Positions 56,699-64,000 of a stretch of 64,000 nucleotides of DNA are shown here, one piece after another. Position numbers and translations under genes: made by a program. Position 1 is the stretch's first letter. Each line of letters starts with the position of its first letter. A model generated the notes under the pieces. It worked only from the letters and a program-made list of their open reading frames with translations, was not told where the DNA came from and made no database searches. Where the stretch lies: NCBI GenBank assembly GCA_948146395.1, contig OX411556.1, forward strand, positions 32,145,056 to 32,209,055. Reading direction: 5' to 3'. Source of the DNA: Fragum whitleyi (Eukaryota > Mollusca > Bivalvia > Cardiida > Cardiidae).

Positions 56699-57062
56699 TA
56701 CACTTAATTACATCGTGAAATTGACATTAAACTGATCAAAAACGCCCCAAACTCACTGAAAAACATATAACAACAGCTTCGTTCAAAATAAAAATAGCTC
56801 GGGATTTCACTTATCTAATTGAAATTGTAAGCGTCTGATAGGTTCTTGAAGAAAAAGGGAGCTTTATAAAGAACTTGTATGCATATTTCATTAAAGGGAG
56901 GTAATCAATATTGCTAATTTTGTTCATCCTGAACAAAATTTGCAATACTAGATTACCTCCCATTAAATTCACTCAAAACTCGCTCCACACACTCATTCAA
57001 TTTCATTCCTTAATCATTCCATAATCATTTATCTTGTCATTTATACGACGTTTTTAACTGTA
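56699..57062 (-). mobile_element. Family A MITE, copy A32, internally shortened
   Basis: Ends 'tacacttaattacatcgtga' and 'tatacgacgtttttaactgt'+'a'. Compared with A18 it lacks about 75 bp of the left subterminal region; otherwise the two are very close, including attgc/gcaat hairpin arms. Confidence 0.88.
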
Positions 57063-57101
57063 CATGTACACCGTACCAGGACATTAGAAAAAGTTTTGGG
57101 T

Positions 57102-57268
57102 TTAAGGCAGTGGATCAATAATAGTTCCGCAACACTTCGAAATTCGTGATCTTTCACAATGTTGACCGAGGTTTCCTATGAAAATAATCATTAGGAAACC
57201 TTGGTTAACGCTGATAGAGTTCGTTACTCCTGAGACGTTGCAGATCTATTACGGGTTCACTACCTTAA
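57102..57268. mobile_element. Family C palindromic MITE, copy C4
   Basis: 'ttaaggcagtggatcaataa' ... 'gttgaccgaggtttcctatg' / 'tcattaggaaaccttggtta' ... 'acgggttcactaccttaa'. Confidence 0.88.
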
Positions 57269-58656
57269 AACTATGATTCTATGTATGGTTATGTCGGTTT
57301 TTATATTTCAAAAAAAAAAAATAATGATGTGATTTTACTAGAATAAAGCTAGCGTATTCTATTGGGTTGAATAATTTGCTATTTCACCATATATCATATT
57401 ATAGGATTTATCATAGCATGGCCTATTTAACTACAGTGTATCATTAATTTTGTAAATCTAAATTACCTAATTAAAGTTTAAATGTCAATGACACAGATTC
57501 ATAACTAATTTAAAAGATCTGATAATTTAAATTCATATTTTTACACTAAATTACACCGTGTGAAATAGGGTCAGGTTATTAATCAAGAGATTAACTTTTG
57601 AGAAAATTGCTTAATCAACTTTTATGCAACCCTTTTCGTCAGCAATTCAATCAGCAATTTGGATTTTAAGATAAAGTAGATATACCATACCGACCCTATA
57701 ATGAGACTTGGCAGTGATGTTCCTTATGTGAAGCTCGCCCAGTCAGATCCCATTTTAATTTGAAGTAATTTAATTCTAGTTGTGTTCTATAAGATTCGTG
57801 TATTCTGATTGGTTGATAAATTGGTTTCATTAATCAATGAAAACAATTTTGATTACGCACTCTTTTTTAACCTTTAGAGGAAATTAGTTCCATAAACAAT
57901 CCTTGTATTTAAGGGTAAATGTTTACATTTTTGCTGCAAGAAATTAAATTGTAAGATATGCAGAGATTTTTTGTTGATTTCGTAGCGGTATAAAATAAAA
58001 AAAACACACACACACTCATGTGTGAATCCGCTTCTCTTATTCATACGTGTGATAAGATTTTTAGTCTCATACCTCTATGAAATCAGTAAATACTATCTTC
58101 ATTATTTAAACATAAAAGGAATGTTTTCAAATCATCTTCTCTGAAAGCAAAAGAGAGACAACGTTCACATTTAGTATGTGGCATCACTTTAACTCTAAGC
58201 ACTGCAACAGGTCAAACGACGGTGACTAAAATCGCGTCGAAGTGTTATGAGCTCATATGCTTTTGGTAGGACATTCTTTTTTTAGCAGCATGGTAAAATA
58301 TTCACTGTTACCAAATGAAGTAAGTTGATTTACATCGAATTTAGTTAAAATCGGAACTGTCGATTCCTGCAATTTGAGTGGCTAGAAAAAAGACCGAGTA
58401 CGTTAGTCCTTAAAAGAATTTTAATTCTTTCTTTGTGACGAATTTAAGTTTTAAGTCTTAATTGTTAAACGTAAAGTTTTTTTTTAATAAAGAGTAAAGA
58501 TAAATTACAATGATTGACATAATATTTTACTTTAACTGAATTTTAATTTTCATAAATGGGCGACAGTGACACGCTTTGTCACACGAAACATCTTGGCAGT
58601 GACATGTCGATTTACTGCGATTTAGCCCATTACATCAAACAGTTACAGCTACATAT
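57269..58656. other. No recognised feature
   Basis: AT-rich with a short (AC)n at about 58003-58015. No ORF or repeat supported. Confidence 0.45.
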
Positions 58657-58827
58657 ACAGTTAAAAACATCGAGAGATTGGTAAGATGAAATATTTTGGA
58701 ATGAAATTTAATGAGTGCTATGAATAACTATTGAGTGAAATTGGAAATATTGAATGGAGCGCTGAGTAACCGATTTAGAATGGTCTTGATCGAAATGAGA
58801 GTCAATTTTACGATGTTATTAACTGTA
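58657..58827 (+). mobile_element. Family A MITE, internally deleted copy A33
   Basis: Both termini are present (acagttaaaaacatcgagag and 'acgatgttattaactgta') with 'gaatggagcgctgagtaacc', but the central hairpin and about 270 bp are gone. Confidence 0.88.
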
Positions 58828-59129
58828 CTTATTCCACAAGCTACAAACATTTTGATTTATGTAGGAGGCGTGTCTCTGTCTTTTAATGTTACTTAATAGT
58901 ACAAAATAGACGTATACGAAGAATGGAGCATTATTGTTTTTAAATAAAATTACTCGGCTAAAATTAGTTCAGTTTCATTGTCTTTTGTCTGGCGGTAACG
59001 AAAGATTGACAGCATCGAACAATGCATTGTTTAAATAACGAGGTTATCTATAGTCTTAAAAAATGTTCTTTGACACATATCAAAAATGTTGTGTTTTTTT
59101 CTTAGATATAACAAAAGATTTGATGACTG
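58828..59129. other. No recognised feature
   Basis: Nothing supported. Confidence 0.4.
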
Positions 59130-59305
59130 GTGGTTGTTTTGCATGTAGAGATATTTAATCGACAATCAGGTCTATATTCAAACTTTTTTAATGCAATTCA
59201 ATTTTCTCAATGTAGAGCTATTCAATCAACATTTGGATCTATATTCAACAATGTTGCTTGGTCAACTTTGTATGTCGTTATGTTACGAATCAATATTGAG
59301 CTGTC
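59130..59305 (-). repeat. Inverted outlying units of the 63-bp satellite
   Basis: 'caactttgtatgtcgttatg'+'ttacgaatcaatattg' (59265-59300) is the reverse complement of the satellite unit found from 59774. Two preceding blocks ('caggtctatattcaaacttt', 'ggatctatattcaacaatgt') repeat at about 64 bp. Confidence 0.7.
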
Positions 59306-59773
59306 TAAGCCTGTGGAGTGATACAGGCCCTCTCAAGCCAGTTGTTTCTGTTCCTTCTTATAAGACATTTCTTAATGTCACCTTCGGTAGGCCATGCAAT
59401 TTTTTACACAAATCCGTGTCTCTGTTTCTGTCTGTTTTGACTGTATGTCGGTTTCGTTTTTTGTTTGAATGTCTACCTCTCTTTGATGGTCGGTTGGAGT
59501 TACTGTAAATCTCTCATTGTGTGTTTGTGTTTATTTGTATGTGTTTGTGTTGTAAACGTGGGCGAGGAGAGGATGGATGTACCGAAGAAACCGCCCCTGA
59601 AAGGTTTATTGCAAAACTAGAAAAACAATGTACAAATACTTTTTTTTAAAAAAAATAAATAGAATAAAAACTAAAGCACGGTGGTGAAAAACAAAGAAGG
59701 ATTGAACTTTTGACAAACGGATAAACACTCATTTTGGCGATTAAAAAACGATTGAAAAAACGACAATTTTTCC
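59306..59773. other. Spacer between inverted and direct satellite units
   Basis: T/G-rich then A-rich sequence; a 105-codon frame (59191-59508) overlaps the inverted units and is not supported. Confidence 0.4.
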
Positions 59774-61700
59774 TCACATAACGACATGAAAATGTTAAAC
59801 ACGTCGCATGAACACCCCTACATTATTTTCTAACGAAAAACAGAGTAACAAATAACATGAGCAGCTTAACATTGATTTGTAACATAACGACATACAAAGT
59901 ACACCTAACAACACGTCACATGAACAACACAACTTTGATATCATGACAACATACAAAGTGGACCTTACAACACGTCATATCAAAATCACAACATTGATTT
60001 GTAACATGACAACATACAGAGTGGACCTTACAACACGTCACATGAACACCACAACATTGTTTTTTTAACAAAACAACATACAGAGTGGACATAGCAACAC
60101 ATCACATGAACACAATAACATTGATTTATAACATAACAACATACAACGTAGATCTAACAACGCGTCACACCAACACGACCACATTGATTTGTAATATAAT
60201 AACTTGAGAAATGCTTTTACACGATACCTGAACACATCAACATTGGTTTCTATCATAACGAAATATAAGGTGGACCTAACGATACGATAACTCAAACCAT
60301 ACACCAAATCATTGTCTTTTACTTTAATGGCATTGAACTGACAACGTGAACATTTCGATGGCTCAGCGCGAAACAGTTGCAACTGCCTATATGTTTATAG
60401 GCAGTAACAACTGTTTCTATTTAAGCCAGCGATTTGTAACCTGAACACTATAGCATTGTTTACTACCATAAAGACATACAAAGTTGACAAACCACCAAGA
60501 CAAGTGAACGCCATAACATGGTTTTTAGCATTGCGACATTCAAGGTTGACCAAACAATAGGTCATTTTAACACCAAAGCGATGCTTTTTAACTTAACCGC
60601 ATACAAAATTGACCTAACAAAATGTTACTTGAACACCACAGCTTTGTTCTCTAACATAACGAAATATAAAGTGAACCAAAAACTTGTTAAATGAACACGA
60701 CAACATTGATTTTAAGATAACGATTTGCAAAGTGAACCTTTCGATACGTTACATAAACACGACATCACTGTTTTGTAACATAACGACATACAAAGTGATC
60801 ACCACGACATAGCTTTTTAACATAACGAAATACAAAGTGGACCTTTCGATACGTTACATAAACACGACATCATTGTTTTGTAACAGAACGACATACAAAG
60901 TGAACACCACGACATAGGTTTTTAACATAACGAAATACAAAGTGGACCTTTCGATGCGTTACATAAACACGACATCATTGTTTTGTAACAGAACGACATA
61001 CAAAGTGAACACCACGACATAGGTTTTTAACATAACGAAATACAAAGTGGACCTTTCGATGCGTTACATAAACACGACATCATTGTTTTGTAACATAACG
61101 ACATACAAAGTGAATACCGCGACATTGCATTGTTACATAACGAAATACAAAAAGGACCTTTCGATACGTTACATAAACACGACATTATTGGTTTTAATAT
61201 AACGACATACAAAGTGATCCAAACAAAATGTTATATGACTACCACGACATTGCATTGTTACATAACGAAATAAAAAGTGAATCTTTCAATACGTTACCTG
61301 AACACCACGTTATTTGTTTTCTAACATAACGACATACATATTGGACATAAGAACACGTTGTCTTAATATCATGGTATTGTATTCAAACAAAAATGTTTAT
61401 AGTGTGGACTGAACACGTCGCCTGAACGCAATGATAGAGGTTTTGAACATAACAGATTACATACTTGACCTCATAGCATGTCATTTAAGCACCTAAGATT
61501 TGTTTTATAGCCTACAGTCTAGAGTCAAGACCATACCACCATAGTCTCGCGTCATTGCTTTCAAAGATAGCAACAAGGAGAATTGACATAACAAAATGTT
61601 GAATGAACGCTTCAACATTGTTTACCACCTCATGATATCATCAAGAATGGACCGCATTTCATGTCACTTGAAAATTAAAATACGTTCTGTAACATCGCAG
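59774..61700 (+). repeat. Satellite array, ~63-bp unit, about 30 degenerate units
   Basis: Unit consensus by eye: 'taacataacgacatacaaag'+'tggacctaacaacacgtcac'+'atgaacaccacaacattg'. Spacing is about 62-64 bp at the left (59941, 60005, 60067, 60131). Units diverge strongly except in the block at 60735-61260. The array ends at 'aacatcgcagcataaagaag', against the 61706 palindrome. Confidence 0.88.
60735..61260 (+). repeat. Homogenised 105-bp higher-order block in the satellite
   Basis: 'acctttcgatacgttacata' occurs at 60735, 60840, 60945, 61050 and 61155, exactly 105 bp apart. Each unit contains 'aacacgacatcattgttttg', 'aacgacatacaaagtgaaca', 'ccacgacatagg' and 'cataacgaaatacaaagtgg', i.e. one full and one shortened 63-bp unit. 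Confidence 0.92.
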
Positions 61701-61705
61701 CATAA

Positions 61706-62215
61706 AGAAGGGATCTACCGTACCGAAGCGTACATGTACCACCCTACTGAGGACATATACTGGTCTCCAAAGACGTATTGAACTCTAAACTTTGTCTAAA
61801 TTACGATGACAAGTCTACATATATCTCGACATGTTGACCATTTTTTTTTCTTGACGGCATCAGAATGTAAGACTTGCCTAAATGAACATATACATCCATT
61901 TCCAAGAACATGGATGTCGACATCTTTTTGACTTCATGTTACTTGTCGTTAAAATTCAGGCGACATATTTCAATATGTGTACAATACGACATAAAAATAT
62001 CGAAATCCATGTTATTCGTAAAAGATGCATGAGTTCATTTGGGCAAGTCTTCTATTTGTAGGATAGCAGAAAGACACGAATTTGGTCAACATGTCGATAT
62101 ATTTATCGACTGTCAACGTAATTTTGACAACTTGTAGAGTTCAATACATCTTTGAAGACTAGTTTATGTCCTCACTAGGGGGGGTACATACAGGCTTCTA
62201 TACCTACCGTAACTC
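61706..62215. mobile_element. Long imperfect palindrome, 510 bp
   Basis: Left arm 61706-61915 and right arm about 62000-62215 are inverted: 'ccctactgaggacatatact' with 'gtttatgtcctcactagggg'; 'agacgtattgaactct' with 'agagttcaatacatct'; 'tatctcgacatgttgacca' with 'tggtcaacatgtcgatata'; 'agacttgcctaaatgaac' with 'gttcatttgggcaagtct'. No ORF with motifs; a foldback element is likely. Confidence 0.85.
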
Positions 62216-62351
62216 ACTACTGATACCACAGTTATGTTTTCTTGCAGCACATCATAAAAATGGAACTCATAAAAATTCCTCTGCACGCCACAAAATTGAT
62301 TCACATGCAAACAGTATATACCAATTTTACACATTGATGTGGTTTTTTTAC

Positions 62352-62608
62352 ACAAAGACACTTGAGTCTGTACTTGACATTTCCAATAATATCAAATGTG
62401 CGCAAAGCAAAGACTTTGGCCAATCTGTGAAGCGGCACAGATTGGCAAAAGACTTCACTATGCAACGTGTAGATAAAGAAGGTCTTAAAGTATCTGTAGA
62501 CTGTTAGAAAATCTTTTAATTACGCTATGTAACTGTCTAGGCTGCTCAATGTTTTCAATCCACGCAAATTTAAAATTGTGGGAAATGACAAGCACAGGCT
62601 CGTTTATG
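62352..62608 (-). mobile_element. Family I element, copy I3
   Basis: Inverted termini 'gagtctgtacttgacatttc' and 'ggaaatgacaagcacaggct'. Reverse-strand interior 'tctacagatactttaagacc', 'catagtgaagtcttttgcca', 'ggccaaagtctttgctttgc' matches I1. Confidence 0.85.
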
Positions 62609-62955
62609 TAAAATTGATAACGTAAATTTTGCTAATATAAGACAGTTTTGACGTTCCAAAGCGGCACATGAAACATAGGTCAAGTGATTATTATTCCATT
62701 GTTGTTAACAATAACTATATTAAACATTCAGTCTGTAAACCGCCATTCGATGTCTCTTGTCAATGTCAAATCAGGCATGCTCTTCCTTAAAGTACATGTT
62801 TCACGTGCCGTTTATAAAATCAACCCCGTCAAAACACGGAAGAGTCGCAAACAAAGCCTTTATTGTGTCTTTGTATTCCTATCAAAGCTATAAAGAAAGG
62901 ACGTGTCTCAAAACAGATTCAGGTCAGCTTGGCTTGCATGAAACTTCAATATTGA
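62609..62955. other. No recognised feature
   Basis: Short overlapping frames without motifs; nothing supported. Confidence 0.4.
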
Positions 62956-63487
62956 ATATTTAAAATAATAATATATAAATACACTAGCTTTCAGCGGCAC
63001 AGCCGCTGAAAATGATGAGAATCATTGGGAAACCTTAGTTAGCACTATTGGGGTTCGTTTCCTCGGAGACGTGGGGAGACTATTACGGGTTCACTACCTT
63101 AATAGGCACGATAGGCGATCCATCAGTTGCTCGGTGTGTCCCCTTCCCAGGGACTTTATGCATGTGTATCCGTTTGTTCATACTAATAACGATAAAAGTT
63201 TTGTCCGAACTATTTTCTCGTATTAGAGTTTCAGCACTATTTTTTAATCACTCTTTTTGTTCCATTATGGTATTTTAAAACGCTTTTTAAGGCATTTCTT
63301 AGTTCCCGCATGCATTGAGTCTTTGTGGCGGGTCTAACACTCGTACGTTATTCTGGGTCTTTGTAGTATTTTGATGACGTCAACGTTACCTTGACGTCGT
63401 ACATAACGGTTCAATTCATAGGATTCACCTGATGAAGGCGGCTGTGCCGCTGAAAGCTAGTGTATTTATATATTATTATTAAAAATA
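62956..63487. mobile_element. Element D: ~530 bp with ~50-bp inverted termini
   Basis: 62956-63006 and 63438-63487 are inverted: 'aataatatataaatacacta'+'gctttcagcggcacagccgc' pairs with 'gcggctgtgccgctgaaagc'+'tagtgtatttatatattatt', exact over more than 40 bases. The arm has its own hairpin cagcggc-aca-gccgctg. Just inside the left arm is half of a family C element. Confidence 0.9.
63008..63102 (+). mobile_element. Family C, right half only (C5)
   Basis: Starts at the centre of the C palindrome ('aatgatgagaatcattggga') and runs to 'acgggttcactaccttaa'. The left half is replaced by the left arm of element D, two bases away. Confidence 0.8.
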
Positions 63488-63868
63488 TATATCTCAAGAA
63501 GAGAACTTTTTATTCGTTGAATATTTGACGTTTAGTTTTGTGTCAATCAAGAAAATTTGGTTTCATTTCTCTAGGTGAAAAGTCAGCAGACATCTGTTCT
63601 TTTAGCGACGCGTATACCACTACTGACTAAAGAAAAAAAAAATTTTTTAAGGCGCACTAGACATCGGCCTTCGGAATATATATCAACAGGAAGCGTGTAT
63701 CTGTTTAGTTTGCGGCTTTTGGTAAGTTGTTTAAATAAATAGTGTTTCAAAAGATTTTGCTTCAGGAAATAACGTGGAATTATGACATTATTCCCCCCCT
63801 TGAAATTTCACAAATATGTACATTTTAACTTTTGAAAACAAATGACATTGATCAAAGAGAAATGATCA
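63488..63868. other. No recognised feature
   Basis: Nothing supported. Confidence 0.4.
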
Positions 63869-64000
63869 TGTGCGTGACATTTCCAACTATATGATGCATG
63901 CATGATTGACAGACATTTAGCTACCCCAACATCCCCGCACTGCATCAAAAATGTTCTGTCAGAATAGGTCCGAAGCTATCTATTAGGCGCACAGCAAAGA
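63869..64000 (+). mobile_element. Family I element, start of copy I4, cut by window edge
   Basis: 'catgtgcgtgacatttccaa'+'ctat' is the family I left terminus; 'gaagctatctattaggcgca'+'cagcaaag' loosely follows the interior (gaccttatctat .. gcgcatag-aaag). Confidence 0.5.

Noticed and set aside
62166..62507. 113-codon plus-strand ORF
   Set aside because: It crosses the edge of the 61.7-62.2 kb palindrome and most of family I copy I3, so it is a by-product of two repeats.
63428..63460. Hammerhead-ribozyme-like core: CTGATGA, a GC-rich stem, then GAAA
   Set aside because: The stem II equivalent needs a bulged G, and no stem III with a following UH cleavage site or a stem I could be found. The segment is explained by the inverted arm of element D. 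A structure search (e.g. Infernal with the hammerhead models) on all D copies would settle it.

Overview
The window looks like non-coding, repeat-packed DNA from an animal genome, most likely a mollusc and perhaps a bivalve. Base composition is AT-rich with long AT, GA, CA, G, C and T simple tracts. No open reading frame is long enough for an ordinary gene. Several tRNA-headed SINEs share a body (a 'gtgagatagcag..ggaggct' block and a 'gttgaaagcggcgttaaa' tail) that I associate with molluscan genomes; this is recall, not a database match. I cannot assign a species. No rRNA, CRISPR array, bacterial operon or virus-like gene was seen.

The dominant component is a MITE family (called A here): about 30 full, partial or interrupted copies, spread over most of the window but sparse between 1 and 17 kb. 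Full copies are about 420-440 bp, begin CAGTTAACAACATCGTG, are flanked by TA on both sides (Tc1/mariner-like ends), and carry a central hairpin built on GGGAGGTAAT..ATTACCTCCC. Other families defined here by copies or inverted termini: B (about 320 bp, two palindromic modules, 3 copies), C (about 165 bp fully palindromic, 4 full copies and a half), D (530 bp with about 50-bp arms), E (247 bp inside an A copy), F (593 bp), H (about 265 bp, 5 copies), I (about 205-260 bp, 4 copies), K (937 bp), M (916 bp with perfect 24-bp arms) and a 1,005-bp element with mariner-like CGAGGG ends. Many are nested.

Layout: 1-8 kb holds an A copy, an inverted element with ggtcgctt boxes, the first of three arrays of a ~335-bp satellite, a SINE, a 160-bp tandem repeat, element M and a second satellite array in reverse orientation. 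8.8-11 kb is a composite repeat with nine 156-bp units. 12.8-15.1 kb is the largest satellite array and shows a 677-bp dimer. 16-18.4 kb has an (AT)90 tract inside a 44-bp inverted repeat, two H copies in opposite orientation and a SINE. 18.4-25 kb is A copies, SINEs and palindromes. 26.6-28.9 kb is a 1.15-kb tandem duplication carrying H and A. 29-45 kb is mostly A copies with other elements, and includes a 47-bp satellite that has grown from the end of an A copy (43.8-44.4 kb). 48-55 kb holds K, B and nested A copies. 59-62.2 kb holds a 63-bp satellite with a 105-bp homogenised block, ending against a 510-bp palindrome. The end of the window has I, D and C.

Only three segments look at all protein-coding, all on the minus strand: a 168-bp exon-like segment (25060-25227), a transmembrane-tail-like ORF (33339-33569), and a 34-codon segment with an ATG and a CAG|GTAAAAG donor (37755-37856). 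None is assigned to a family. The window may therefore be intronic or intergenic. All alignments were made by eye, so element edges carry an uncertainty of several bases to a few tens of bases.
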